Shown here: positions 34,337 through 43,279 of the stretch, piece after piece
Layout of the letters: each line of letters starts with the position of its first letter
Position numbering within the stretch: the first letter of the stretch is position 1
Assembly (NCBI RefSeq): GCF_000308815.1
Contig: NZ_BAFX01000202.1
Coordinates: 1-64,000, forward strand
Direction of reading: 5' to 3'
Source: Nocardia concava NBRC 100430
GTDB taxonomy: Bacteria > Actinomycetota > Actinomycetes > Mycobacteriales > Mycobacteriaceae
Length of the DNA stretch: 64,000 bases
Program-made: the position numbers and the translations under genes
Notes under the pieces: generated by a model
What the model was told of the DNA's origin: nothing
Databases searched by the model: none
Seen by the model: only the letters and a program-made list of their open reading frames with translations

Positions 34337-34990
34337 GTGAGTCCGTCAACCCGCCGTCGAGCGCCACGCACGACTGAGCCCAGGCAAGATCGTGCCATTC
34401 GCACCAGGAAGCGCGTCCTGTGTGCCGCCGCGGAACTCTTCGCGGACCGCGGGTATGCCCACACATCAATCCAGGATGTGGCGGACAAGGTCGAAATGAC
34501 CAAAGGGGCGGTTTACTTCCACTTCCCCACGAAAGAGACCTTGGCGCTCGCGATCGTGGACGCTCATTACGCGACCTGGCCCGCGGTGCTCAAGCAGGCC
34601 CAACATCAGTCCAGCTCTCCGCTGGAGGCAGTCTTCGAGGCCACCAACCTCGCTGCCCAAGCTTTTCGTGACGATCCGATCGTCCGGGCTGGCGCCCGAC
34701 TTCAAGTCGAGTACTCGCTCATCGACACTGCCCTACCCGTCCCCTACGTCGGCTGGATTCAAGCCCTTACGGTCCTGCTCGAACGCGCCCAATCTCATGG
34801 CCAACTCCGTCAGGGGATCGAACCTGCGAGCGCGGCTGCCGTCATCGTCAGCTCATTCTTCGGTGCGCAGCACATTTCGACCCGCCTGCACAACAGCGTC
34901 GATCTCGTGGAACGCTGGAACGAAGCACGTGACCTAATCCATTACTCGCTCACCCCCCCAGAACTAAGATCCGATAAGCCTCAGCGGTAG
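34337..34990 (+). CDS. gamma-butyrolactone receptor-type TetR repressor (ArpA/ScbR-like)
   Basis: 217 residues from GTG 34337, with GGAG four bases upstream. Helix-turn-helix: YAHTSIQDVADKVEMTKGAV then YFHFPTKETLA (about 40-70). The ligand domain shows receptor-family features: RAGARLQVEY, VGWIQALTVLLERA with W140 at the position of the conserved ligand-pocket Trp, and FFGAQHISTRL. It probably represses the SARP gene and its own promoter until the AfsA product binds. Confidence 0.87.
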   Translation: MSPSTRRRAPRTTEPRQDRAIRTRKRVLCAAAELFADRGYAHTSIQDVADKVEMTKGAVYFHFPTKETLALAIVDAHYATWPAVLKQAQHQSSSPLEAVFEATNLAAQAFRDDPIVRAGARLQVEYSLIDTALPVPYVGWIQALTVLLERAQSHGQLRQGIEPASAAAVIVSSFFGAQHISTRLHNSVDLVERWNEARDLIHYSLTPPELRSDKPQR

Positions 34991-34994
34991 GTCA

Positions 34995-35711
34995 TCAGTC
35001 CGCTGGCCCGCGCACCGCGGTCCGCATTCTGTCGACCGCGTCTTCCACGAGTGGCGCAACGTCTGCAGCACTGGTGAAAAGCAGCGCTTCCCAGCCCATC
35101 TCGCACGCAGCTTGGACATTGACTGGGGAATCGTCCACGAAAATGAATCCGCAAGCATCCGGAAATCTCTCGACAACCGCCCGATATGCACTCCGATTGG
35201 GCTTGCTAGCGCCGATCCGCGACGACACTATAATTTCGGTGAAGATCTCGCCCGACTCGGGCAGCATGGCCAGCATAAGATCTTCCCATTCACTCGCGAC
35301 GTTGGTAAGCAGCACAACCTCAACGTCGGTGTCAACGGCCCATCGCGACAGTACATCGATCCATTCCTCGGCTCGTTCCCGCCCTGGAAACCAGTACCGT
35401 TCACCAAAATGATCCAGATCCAAGCAAGGATATCCACGACTCTGTAGGTGCTTCGCCACGTCTGCGGCCCACTCCGCCTCGCTGACCAACCCGAGTTCGA
35501 GCGGTCCAAGGTCACCTGTTACTCCCCAGGCCTGCGCCACCTCCCCGACCGCAGCCATCAAATCTGAACCGGCAACTCCCAAGCGTTCCGCTACCCGATC
35601 AACGGTCGTGGACACCGGCTCGGTCAACACACCCGCATAGTCAGAAACCAGTACAACCCGAACAGAACTCGCAACGTTAGGATTCCATGACGCCCATCCC
35701 ATGCCCGGCAT
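34995..35711 (-). CDS. HAD-family hydrolase
   Basis: 238 residues from ATG 35711 (ATG 35702 also possible). HAD motifs: SDYAGVLT (nucleophile Asp in motif I), LLTNVAS (II), KPNRSAYRAV (III Lys) and FVDDSPVNV (IV). It converges on the receptor gene with 4 bp between stop codons. Phosphatase activity could serve AfsA-product dephosphorylation, but this is a guess. An intact insertion sequence sits 3 bp upstream of the start, so the native promoter has been displaced. Confidence 0.82.
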   Translation of the reverse strand: MPGMGWASWNPNVASSVRVVLVSDYAGVLTEPVSTTVDRVAERLGVAGSDLMAAVGEVAQAWGVTGDLGPLELGLVSEAEWAADVAKHLQSRGYPCLDLDHFGERYWFPGRERAEEWIDVLSRWAVDTDVEVVLLTNVASEWEDLMLAMLPESGEIFTEIIVSSRIGASKPNRSAYRAVVERFPDACGFIFVDDSPVNVQAACEMGWEALLFTSAADVAPLVEDAVDRMRTAVRGPAD

Positions 35712-35713
35712 CC

Positions 35714-36649
35714 TAGAGGGTGTCTGAAGGGTTAGGGTGAGCGGCCGGTGACGCGGTCGAGCAGGATCATGCTCATCGCCAGGTAGATGGTGTTTTCGGA
35801 GGAGTCGGCGAGATATTCGTAGTCCTTGGACAAGCGCCGGTACTTGCCCAGACAGGCGAAGGTTCGCTCTGCGACCCAGCGCCGGGCCACTATCGAGAAT
35901 TGTGGAACCTCCCGTTGCGCAGCGCCTTTCGGTGCCCAGCTGCGATAGAACGCACCATCGCGGCGTGACACGATCTCGACAGTGATGCCCACCGCAGCGT
36001 GAGCCCAGTCCCGAAGCTCTTGGCCCCGATATCCTTGATCGGCCCACACATGCTGCAGGCGTGGAAACCGGTCGTAGGCCCGCGGCAACACGACCATCGC
36101 GGCCTCGCGGTCGGCAACACTGGCTGATGACACGCAAACCAGCAGTACGGTGCCGAGGGTGTCGACCAACAGGTGCCGCTTGATGCCAGCGATCATCTTC
36201 GCGCCGTCGTATCCGTGCAGGCCGCCGCGGTCGGTGGCTCGCACGCTCTGGCTGTCGATGATGCCGGCGCTCGGAGTGGGTGCGCGCCCTCCCGTGCTGC
36301 GGTCGCGTTCACGCAGCCGGGCCAGAATCTGTTCCCACCGGCCTTCTTTCGTCCAGGAACGCCAGTAGTGGTAAACCGTCTGCCACGGTGGCAGATCGTG
36401 CGGCAGCAGCCGCCAGGCGCAACCGGCCCGCACCCAACAGGCCAGCGCGTTCACGATTTCCCGGCGCGGATGTAGCACCGGTCTGCCACCGGGTTTGGGC
36501 GCGGGCACCAGCGGCGCGACCCACTCCCACTCGGCATCGGAGAGATCCGTCGGGTACGGGCGGCGCTCGACCATCACCGCGACCCCCACGCTCGCAGTCA
36601 GGCAACAACATTCAGCATGCCGCACCCAGAGCTTTTCAGACACCCTCTA
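35714..36649. mobile_element. intact IS5-family (IS427-like) insertion sequence
   Basis: Perfect 15-bp terminal inverted repeats, TAGAGGGTGTCTGAA (35714-35728) and its complement (36635-36649), enclose one transposase gene. The outermost TA on both sides is probably the duplicated target. Ends and gene are intact, so the insertion looks recent. Confidence 0.92.
35732..36574 (-). CDS. IS5-family DDE transposase
   Basis: 280 residues from ATG 36574. DDE motifs: IIDSQSVRATD (first Asp), VWADQGYRG (second Asp) and VAERTFACLGKYRRLSKDYE (Glu), with the N-terminal DUF4096-type domain (DAEWEWVAPLVP). Full length and undamaged. Unrelated in sequence state to the decayed transposase at 23.3-24.1 kb. 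Confidence 0.93.
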   Translation of the reverse strand: MVERRPYPTDLSDAEWEWVAPLVPAPKPGGRPVLHPRREIVNALACWVRAGCAWRLLPHDLPPWQTVYHYWRSWTKEGRWEQILARLRERDRSTGGRAPTPSAGIIDSQSVRATDRGGLHGYDGAKMIAGIKRHLLVDTLGTVLLVCVSSASVADREAAMVVLPRAYDRFPRLQHVWADQGYRGQELRDWAHAAVGITVEIVSRRDGAFYRSWAPKGAAQREVPQFSIVARRWVAERTFACLGKYRRLSKDYEYLADSSENTIYLAMSMILLDRVTGRSP

Positions 36650-37166
36650 CTATCTGCGCGAGCCCGATGTCGCAGGACTGGCTGAAAGCCTGCGGCGCCC
36701 CGAAATCGCATGATGGGCCACGGATGTCGTGAACAACAGCGCGATGAACGGCATGAACGAGCATGCTAGCGAGCTGATAGCCAACGCGCCCTGGCATTAT
36801 GGGCCGGACGATCCGCTGGCCTGGCGTAACTGGCTGAGCACGGGTGGCAAGCGCTCAAGGTGCATGACCAGTTCGCCGAGGCCGCCCGCCTGCACCGGCT
36901 GCCCTTCAGTTACCTCCCGCAGCCCGATCCCCGCAAGCCGGTCGCCGAACGCATATGGAGCGCGGTCGTCGAGCTAACCCACTGACCACCAACTGGAACT
37001 ACCCCAACAACGAAGTAGTGCTCGGCCAATTCAGGTCTCGCAGGATCTCCGCGTTGGCACTCCGCAACCAAGCTCGCCGCCGAGCACCATCATGAGGCAA
37101 TCTGCGGCGACCCGAGCCGCGCGGATGCCTGACATATAGCTCACAACTCCATCAGGCATTCGCACG
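36650..37166. other. degenerate accessory DNA with gene fragments
   Basis: The first part, in one frame, reads YYLREPDVAGLAESLRRPEI then stop, which could be the tail of a gene cut by the insertion sequence. A frameshifted small frame follows (separate entry). The remainder up to 37166 shows nothing recognisable. Confidence 0.4.
36729..36985 (+). pseudogene. frameshifted small unknown gene
   Basis: From GTG 36729 the frame reads NEHASELIANAPWHYGPDD then PLAWRNWLSTGG; near 36845 the plausible reading shifts and continues WQALKVHDQFAEAARLHRLP, FSYLPQPDPRKPVAERIWSA and VVELTH to a TGA at 36983. The join of two protein-like pieces in different frames suggests one small gene with a frameshift. 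Family not recognised. Confidence 0.45.
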
Positions 37167-37409
37167 GTGGTCTATCCCGAGCTTTCGGAGTCGGGATGTT
37201 TGATTCTGGTCGCGACCGGTCGCAAGATCGCTGATATCACACGGGATTTGGACCTCGGCGAACAGGCGATCTACACCTGGCGCAACGAGGACCGCATCGA
37301 CTGTGTCCCAGAAGCGGGCATGACCAGCGCGGAGAAGACCGAACTCGCATGCACGACCGAGAGAAGCAGGGACCGAAACCACACCAACCCCAGCAGTAAC
37401 AACACCTGA
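37167..37409 (+). pseudogene. IS3-family OrfA remnant
   Basis: The frame contains ATGRKIADITRDLDLGEQAI, then YTWRNEDRID and GMTSAEKTELA, the helix-turn-helix and start of the leucine zipper of IS3-family OrfA proteins. It diverges after about 37360; the zipper end and the whole OrfB integrase are missing. A right-edge marker of the island. Confidence 0.7.
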
Positions 37410-37482
37410 GGCGACTCGAACCCTCACCACCAAGATGTCCCCCGCTCAGAACCCCCTCCCGGCTGAGTGCTCACAACAAGAA

Positions 37483-37515
37483 GCGAACCCCCAGGTCTCC
37501 GACCTGGGGGTTCGC
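37483..37515 (-). terminator. strong terminator behind tRNA-Ala
   Basis: GCGAACCCCCAGGTC (37483-37497), loop TCC, then its exact complement (37501-37515); on the minus strand it is followed by TTCTTGTTG. It lies just downstream of the tRNA gene. Confidence 0.8.
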
Positions 37516-37521
37516 CTTGGG

Positions 37522-37594
37522 TGGAGCTAAGGGGACTCGAACCCCTGACCCCCACACTGCCAGTGTGGTGCGCTACCAGCTGCGCCATAGCCCC
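37522..37594 (-). tRNA. tRNA-Ala (GGC)
   Basis: 73 bases. Acceptor stem GGGGCTA pairs with TAGCTCC (one G-U), D arm GCGCAGCTGGTAGCGC, anticodon loop CTGGCAG with anticodon GGC, T arm GGGGTTCGAGTCCCC region, discriminator A. CCA is not encoded. It sits at the right edge of the accessory island, a common integration position. Confidence 0.95.
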
Positions 37595-37723
37595 GTGTTC
37601 AGTTCTCTGCTCGCCGGGCGTTGCCCCGCTTGCCTGAACGAAGTTACACGACGGGTGTCCGACAAACCAAATCGCCTGGATAGAGGGTGGTGACGGCGAT
37701 CTTCTCGAGGTAGTCTCGAACGC

Positions 37724-39313
37724 ATGTTCGATAGCCGAGAGGTGGAGGCGATGGGCGACGAGGAGCTGATCGACGCGGCGCGGCGGGCACATGGAGCGGC
37801 GGCGTTCGCACAGGCGGCGGAGATCACAGCGGTGCGGGAGGTGTATCGGCGACACCGGGCCGCGAATGCCGCGCCGGGCACGGGCGGGGTGCGGGCCGGG
37901 GAGTTCGCCGCGGCGGAGATCGCGGTGGCGGTGCACGTGTCCGAGCAGGTGGCGGCGGCGCTCATCGATATCGGGCTGGCGCTGGACTCGCTGCCGCAGA
38001 CCAAACTGGCCTTCGCTGCCGGGCGTATCGATCTGTCGCGGGTGCAGGTGATCGTGGACAGCCTGCGCGGGCTGCCGCGCGAGGTGCGAGAACTGTTGGA
38101 GCCCAAGCTGATCGACGCGGCACTGCGCTCCGATCCGGCGCGATTACGTCAGACCGCGCAGCGTTGGGTGACCAGGCTCGACCCCGAGGGCGAGACCCGT
38201 CGGCGCCAGGAACGCGAGCAGGACCGCGATATTCGGATTCGCGCGGTCCAGGACGGCATGGCGGTGTTCGACGGGCTGCTGCCGGCTGCGGGCGCGCAGG
38301 CGCTGGCCATGCGGCTGCGCGAAATGAGCCTGCAGGTCTGCGACGACGATCCGCGCACCATGTCCCAGCGCCGCGCCGACGCCCTCATCGCTCTCGCCGA
38401 CGGCTCCGGCCGGCTGTTCTGCGGCTGCGGCAAGGGACTCGACTGCCCGAAGGCCGATACGCCCGCCACCTCGCGCCGCCCGCTCATCCAGGTCGGGGTC
38501 TCCGCCGAAACCCTCCTCGGCCTGCGCGACGATCCCGCTTTTCTCGCGGGATACGGTCCCGTCGACGCCGCGCTCGCCCGAACTCTCGCCGAACACGCCC
38601 GCTTCCAGGTGATTCCGGAGTATTTCCCGGAAACCACAACCACCCCGCAGGCCGCGCCCCCGCCCGAACCCGCGCCGGAACCCGAGACCACTCCCGACCC
38701 CGCCACGCGGGCCCGCGCACCCCAGGCCCCCTGGGAACGACGCCTGATCCAGGTCGAATCACATCGTCGCGAGGACGCCAACCCGCCGAAAATCGCTGCG
38801 GTGCGCCCCTTTTCCGGCGCACCCGCCCGCGAGGTCCGAGCCCTCGACGGCCTCTGCCGGTTCCCCGGCTGCACCATGCCCGCCGCGGAAACCTCCCTGG
38901 TCCAGTTCGACCCGCTCCCCGGCCAGCCCGTGGCACACCCGAACACCGCCTACCGCGCGGTCCTGTGCACCCACCACCACCGCCTGAAGTCCCTGGCCGA
39001 CAAGGGAAAACAACCCTGGCGCGTCTACCTGGCCGACACCGACCGCATGCGCTGGATCGACCCCAGCGGCGAACCCCACGAAACCATCCGCGAGGGCGCC
39101 CGCTACCTCTTCCCCCACACCGACATAGACGCCCCCGCCCACCCCTACCCCACTCCCCTCCGCGCCGTCCCCGACCTCTCCGAAATCCCCATGCCCGGAA
39201 GGCCTTTCACCACCGACCTGGCCTACCCCCTCGAAAACCACATCCTCATCCACCCCCAACTCTCCCGCACCACCCCCGACAACGACATCCCCGACCGAGC
39301 CGCAACCCACTAA
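37724..39313 (+). CDS. DUF222 / HNH '13E12 repeat' family protein
   Basis: 529 residues. The N-terminal about 330 residues are DUF222 (EELIDAARRAHGAAAFAQAA; GRIDLSRVQVIVD; QRRADALIALADG). The C-terminal module keeps the zinc-type residues CRFPGCTMPA and LCTHHHRLK, but the usual D-H catalytic pair of HNH nucleases (DHTIP) is replaced by LVQFDPLP, so nuclease activity is doubtful. A Pro-rich linker lies at about 306-335. These genes are repeated many times in Nocardia and mycobacterial genomes, with unknown role. Confidence 0.85.
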   Translation: MFDSREVEAMGDEELIDAARRAHGAAAFAQAAEITAVREVYRRHRAANAAPGTGGVRAGEFAAAEIAVAVHVSEQVAAALIDIGLALDSLPQTKLAFAAGRIDLSRVQVIVDSLRGLPREVRELLEPKLIDAALRSDPARLRQTAQRWVTRLDPEGETRRRQEREQDRDIRIRAVQDGMAVFDGLLPAAGAQALAMRLREMSLQVCDDDPRTMSQRRADALIALADGSGRLFCGCGKGLDCPKADTPATSRRPLIQVGVSAETLLGLRDDPAFLAGYGPVDAALARTLAEHARFQVIPEYFPETTTTPQAAPPPEPAPEPETTPDPATRARAPQAPWERRLIQVESHRREDANPPKIAAVRPFSGAPAREVRALDGLCRFPGCTMPAAETSLVQFDPLPGQPVAHPNTAYRAVLCTHHHRLKSLADKGKQPWRVYLADTDRMRWIDPSGEPHETIREGARYLFPHTDIDAPAHPYPTPLRAVPDLSEIPMPGRPFTTDLAYPLENHILIHPQLSRTTPDNDIPDRAATH

Positions 39314-39481
39314 CCCCGCACCACCCCCGAACCACGGACCGGGCACCCAGCCCGGCCCCTCCCCGGGGTGCGGCTCAAATTCACCGTTCCCCCGATGGGC
39401 CGCACCCCACCCAAATCCGCCGAGAATGCACTGACGCAGCAAGAATCCCGAATTCCCCTACGCCACTGCATTCTGGAATGC

Positions 39482-39802
39482 ATGACCGATCACGCGCCGA
39501 GCGAATTCGAAGACCTGAACGACCCCGCGCTGCTCGACCAGCGCCGCCAACTCCTCCGGGAACGCCTGCAACACCTGCGCACCGAGCTGGCCGCCCTCAC
39601 CACCGCCTACCGCGACCTCCCCAATTCCGGCCTCCTCCTGGACACCCCGGGAACCGGCGCCCTACTGACCCCCGCCTACTGCATAGCCGGAGCCGCAGAG
39701 GTTTTCGACGAGGCCCTGCTCGAACTGGATGCCGCCGATGACGCATTGGGCCGCGCAGGCGACTACACCGGTCGCCTGCGCCGTCCCCTCCTGGATTCCT
39801 GA
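39482..39802 (+). CDS. small hypothetical protein
   Basis: 106 residues from ATG 39482. Charged helical N-terminal half (LDQRRQLLRERLQHLRTELA) likely forming a coiled coil, then a mixed C-terminal half. No family recognised. It lies between the DUF222 gene and a convergent lipoprotein gene; coding GC pattern looks native. Confidence 0.5.
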   Translation: MTDHAPSEFEDLNDPALLDQRRQLLRERLQHLRTELAALTTAYRDLPNSGLLLDTPGTGALLTPAYCIAGAAEVFDEALLELDAADDALGRAGDYTGRLRRPLLDS

Positions 39803-39818
39803 TCCGCGGGCTGCCCAA

Positions 39819-40253
39819 TCACACGACGTCGGCGCGGACCTGGTTGCTGAAGTTGTCGAAGACCACCGTCTTCGGGGTGAAGGAGCCTTTGGCCGCGATG
39901 GCACCCGTCACCTTCTCACCGGGCTGCAGGTCGACCATGGCGATCTGGTTCTGCTCCATTCCCAGATCGACCTCGTGTTTGTTGCCCTGAGTGTCGGTGA
40001 TCGTGAAGAACAGCGGGTTGACGTTGACCACCTTGTCCTTGCTGTTGTTCGTCACCGTCACCAGGACACTCGTATGTTCGCTGCCGTCGTCCAGGACGCT
40101 GGGAGTGAACGCCGTCGGCGTCGCCGACAGCTGCACGACCGCGTTCGCGGTCGACACCGGCGCGGGTTTGGACGGGTCACATGCGGTGAGCACGCCCATA
40201 CCGGCGATCGCGGCCAGGGTGACCGCGAGCGCCGCAACTGCCTTGCGAATCAT
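39819..40253 (-). CDS. DUF4352-type lipoprotein
   Basis: 144 residues. Lipoprotein signal peptide with lipobox LTAC (Cys25), then a beta-rich domain of the DUF4352/telomeric-repeat-like immunoglobulin type (LVTVTNNSKDKVVNVNPLFF; DLQPGEKVTGAIA). It should be anchored to the outer face of the cytoplasmic membrane. Function unknown; members often serve as binding or antigen-like proteins. Confidence 0.8.
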   Translation of the reverse strand: MIRKAVAALAVTLAAIAGMGVLTACDPSKPAPVSTANAVVQLSATPTAFTPSVLDDGSEHTSVLVTVTNNSKDKVVNVNPLFFTITDTQGNKHEVDLGMEQNQIAMVDLQPGEKVTGAIAAKGSFTPKTVVFDNFSNQVRADVV

Positions 40254-40395
40254 GAATTCCCCCTGGAGTTCATCGTTTCCATTCTTTCCGACGACCCCAC
40301 AGGGGCAATCAGATGGCTAACGATAGGACTCGATCGAAATTCAAATAAGGGGATTTCGCCCAATAACTGGCCACGAGGGAATATTGGCACGCATA

Positions 40396-40429
40396 GGGGG
40401 CCGATAGGTACTCACACCTACCGGCCCCC
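40396..40429 (-). terminator. terminator of the DsbA-like gene
   Basis: GGGGGCCGATAGGT (40396-40409) and ACCTACCGGCCCCC (40416-40429) pair with one mismatch; located 22 bp past the stop on the minus strand. Confidence 0.7.
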
Positions 40430-40450
40430 GGTTTCATATTCGATGCATAG

Positions 40451-41188
40451 CTATTTCGCGGCGTCGAGGACCCAATTCTTGTTGTTCACGTCGATCTTCT
40501 TGCCATCGATGAAGACCGACGGTGTGGCGGCGCGGCCGTTGAGAGCGCTGTCGAGGGCCTTCAGAGCCGCTTCGGCATGGGCGCGGCCGGTGTCGGCGCG
40601 ATCGCCGGAGGTAATGCATTTGGCCACGTCGTCGCTCGCGCCCGCCTGCTTGGCGATGGCGGCGAGTTCCTTGTTGTCGTGATCCGTACCGCCCTCGCTG
40701 GGCTGTTCGGTTGTGAACAGCAGCGCATGGAACTTGGAGTAGACCGGGCCGTCGCCCGCCTGCGCCACGCACTCGTTGGCGGCCACGCCGCGGGTCGAGT
40801 AGTCCTTGCTCTTGGAGCGCGGGTCCAGGAAGTTCACGAGGCGGTAGCGCACGGCGATCTTGCCCAGGTCGATCTGCTGGGCGATCTCCTGGCCGTAGAT
40901 CTTCTCCAGCTGCCCACAGGCCGGGCACAGCGGATCCTCATAGATATCAATGGTTTTCGCGTTGGGCTTCCCCAGCACGATCGCACCGTCGGAGTCCAGC
41001 GCCACACTCACTCCCGGATCGCGCACCGGCCCATAGCCGTCGTTGCGCACCTCGTCCCCGCCGCCGCGATTCCAGAGGTAGAGCGCCGCCACGATCGCAA
41101 CGACCACCACCACGGCCAGCCCGGCCAGCGCGTAGGTGGTCTTGCTCGAAACCGGCTGCGGCGTGTGCTTCGAAGTCGGATTGCTCAC
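40451..41188 (-). CDS. membrane-anchored DsbA-like thioredoxin-fold protein
   Basis: About 245 residues; GTG 41188 and two in-frame GTGs just upstream (to 41197) are all possible starts. One N-terminal membrane helix (YALAGLAVVVVVAIVAALYL) and an extracytoplasmic DsbA/Thioredoxin_4 domain with the redox motif CPAC and the cis-Pro loop TPSVFIDG. It probably oxidises or isomerises disulfides in secreted proteins. Divergent from the VWA protein gene. Confidence 0.85.
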   Translation of the reverse strand: MSNPTSKHTPQPVSSKTTYALAGLAVVVVVAIVAALYLWNRGGGDEVRNDGYGPVRDPGVSVALDSDGAIVLGKPNAKTIDIYEDPLCPACGQLEKIYGQEIAQQIDLGKIAVRYRLVNFLDPRSKSKDYSTRGVAANECVAQAGDGPVYSKFHALLFTTEQPSEGGTDHDNKELAAIAKQAGASDDVAKCITSGDRADTGRAHAEAALKALDSALNGRAATPSVFIDGKKIDVNNKNWVLDAAK

Positions 41189-41313
41189 CCGCACCACTCT
41201 GCCCGACGAACCCGTCCGGGCAACACCCGCCCCACTACCGACCGGTCTTTATCCACGCGAAGTTTGTCCGATTCATTGGTAGCCTCCGCGTCGTTATCAA
41301 AACGAAATAGACG

Positions 41314-43233
41314 ATGAGGACGATGATCCGAATTCCCGAAAGACTCATCCGATCGGCCGCGGCGGTCGCCACCGCCTTCATCGCGCTGTCGCTGGCGGCC
41401 GCCCCCGCGCAGGCGCAGGACGGCCCGCAGTACGCGCCGACCATGCTCATCCTGGACGCCTCCGGCTCCATGACGCGCCCCGACCCGGCGGGCACCATGA
41501 TGGACGCCGCCAAGAACGCCGTGCACACCTTCGTCGAGTCCGCCCCGGCGGAATCCCAGGTGGGACTGGCTGTTTACGGCACCGGCACCGGTAATAGCGA
41601 GGCGGAGAAGGCCACCGGCTGCCGCGACGTGCAAATCCTGCACACCCCACAAACTCTCGACAAAGCTGCGCTGACCGGTGCCGTCGACGGCGTCAAGGCG
41701 GGCGGCTGGACCCCGATGGGCACCGCGCTGCGCCAGGCCGCCGACGCACTGCCCAAGTCGGGACCGCGCTCGATCGTGCTGGTCTCCGACGGCGACGACA
41801 CCTGCGCCCCACCCGATCCCTGCGCGGTGGCGGCCGAACTGAAGCAGCAGGGCGTCGATCTGGTGCTGCACACCATCGGATTCGCGGTGGACGCCAAGGC
41901 CCGCGCCCAGCTGACCTGCATGGCCCAGGCCACCGGCGGCACCTATACCGACGCCGCCGACGGCCCCGCGCTGCAACGCATCATGCCGCGCGTCAGCAGC
42001 GCCGCCCTGCGCAACTACAAGGCCGCGGGCACCCCGATCACCGGTACCGGCAGGTACGACACCGCCCCGGTGGCCACCCCGGGCCAGTACCTGGACACCC
42101 TGGGCCAGAAGGAGAAGCGCTACTGGGGCGTCGACATCCCGGCGGGCGCCACCGCGTACTTCAGCGGCACGGTGTCCTTCCCGCGACTGCCCGACATCTC
42201 GTCCACCGAGGACAACAATGTGCTCAACCTGCGCGTCTACGGCGCGGACGGCAAGGACTGCAACGTCTTCGAGTTCGAGCAGAGCACCCGCTCCAGCGAC
42301 GGTGTCGCGCTCACGGTGGCGAAATCCTTCGACGGCGCGACCAAGGAGAACAAGGGCGGTGCCGACAAGTGCAAGGGCGGCGGCCGCTACTACTTCGAAC
42401 TGACCTGGAACAAGGTCTCCGCCGGTGTGCCGGAACGACTTCCGATCGAGCTGCTCATCGGCCTCGAACCGGCGGTCACCGATCCGGGCCCGGTCGCGGT
42501 CGCTCCACCGGCGACCCTCGTCGAGCCGAGCGGTCCGGGCACCCCGGTGTCGGGTGGCGGTTCGTTCAATGTCGCCGCCGAGCTCACGCGGAGCGGCAGC
42601 TACACCGATACCCTGCGCCAGGGCGAGTTCCTGTTCTACCGGGTCAAACTGGACTGGGGGCAGGCCCTGGCCTATCGAGTCCACTTCGCAGAGAACGGCG
42701 AGCGCGGCGTCGACAACATCTCCAATATCCGCACCACCCTCTACAGCCCCATCCGCGAGGAGATCGACTCGGACTTCTCCGCCTACACCGGCCAGGAGGC
42801 GGTGCTGCCGACCAGCAAGGCGATGGCCACCGTGCCGATCCGGTACGGCAACCGCAAGGCCGACCAGTCTGATACGCGTAAGCAATCCGTCGCGGGCTGG
42901 TACTACATCGCGGTCAAGCTCGGCTCGACCTTCACCACGAAGGGCGCGAACACGCCGGTGCCCATGCGATTGGATCTGACCGTCACCGACACCAAGGAGA
43001 GCGGTCCGAAATACGCGGCCGCCGCGGATATCTTCGGCGAGAAGAGTGTGGCGACCGTGGCCGGCAAGACCCCGGCGACCAACCCGACCAGTGCCGTCGC
43101 GGCAGCGAATTCGACGCAGTCCACCTCGAATTCGACAAAGCTGATCATCTTCGCGGTGCTCGGCGTCGGGGCAGTCGTCCTGGCCGGTGCCCTGGTCGGC
43201 CTGCTGGTCGCCCGCAAGCGCCGAGGTCGCTGA
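41314..43233 (+). CDS. secreted, membrane-anchored von Willebrand factor A protein
   Basis: 639 residues. Signal peptide (AVATAFIALSLAAAPAQAQ, cleavage after AQA), then a VWA domain with complete MIDAS: DASGS (49-53), a Thr in GGWTPMG and VSDGDD. The middle has beta-sandwich repeats; the end has one membrane helix followed by RKRRGR, so the body faces outside. Likely a metal-dependent adhesion or scaffold protein at the cell envelope. Confidence 0.87.
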   Translation: MRTMIRIPERLIRSAAAVATAFIALSLAAAPAQAQDGPQYAPTMLILDASGSMTRPDPAGTMMDAAKNAVHTFVESAPAESQVGLAVYGTGTGNSEAEKATGCRDVQILHTPQTLDKAALTGAVDGVKAGGWTPMGTALRQAADALPKSGPRSIVLVSDGDDTCAPPDPCAVAAELKQQGVDLVLHTIGFAVDAKARAQLTCMAQATGGTYTDAADGPALQRIMPRVSSAALRNYKAAGTPITGTGRYDTAPVATPGQYLDTLGQKEKRYWGVDIPAGATAYFSGTVSFPRLPDISSTEDNNVLNLRVYGADGKDCNVFEFEQSTRSSDGVALTVAKSFDGATKENKGGADKCKGGGRYYFELTWNKVSAGVPERLPIELLIGLEPAVTDPGPVAVAPPATLVEPSGPGTPVSGGGSFNVAAELTRSGSYTDTLRQGEFLFYRVKLDWGQALAYRVHFAENGERGVDNISNIRTTLYSPIREEIDSDFSAYTGQEAVLPTSKAMATVPIRYGNRKADQSDTRKQSVAGWYYIAVKLGSTFTTKGANTPVPMRLDLTVTDTKESGPKYAAAADIFGEKSVATVAGKTPATNPTSAVAAANSTQSTSNSTKLIIFAVLGVGAVVLAGALVGLLVARKRRGR

Positions 43234-43235
43234 CA

Positions 43236-43278
43236 GAACCGGCCCGCTGAAATCCGCACGGTGTCAGCGGGCCGGTTC
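43236..43278. terminator. bidirectional terminator between convergent genes
   Basis: GAACCGGCCCGCTGA (43236-43250) and its exact complement (43264-43278) form a 15-bp stem with a 13-base loop, between the VWA gene and the convergent MFS gene. Confidence 0.85.
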
Positions 43279-43279
43279 C

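Noticed and set aside
37522..37594. tRNA-Ala as a proven attachment site
   Set aside because: I looked for a copy of the tRNA 3' end near 6.2-7.1 kb and saw none, and there is no integrase gene; kept only as a boundary marker.
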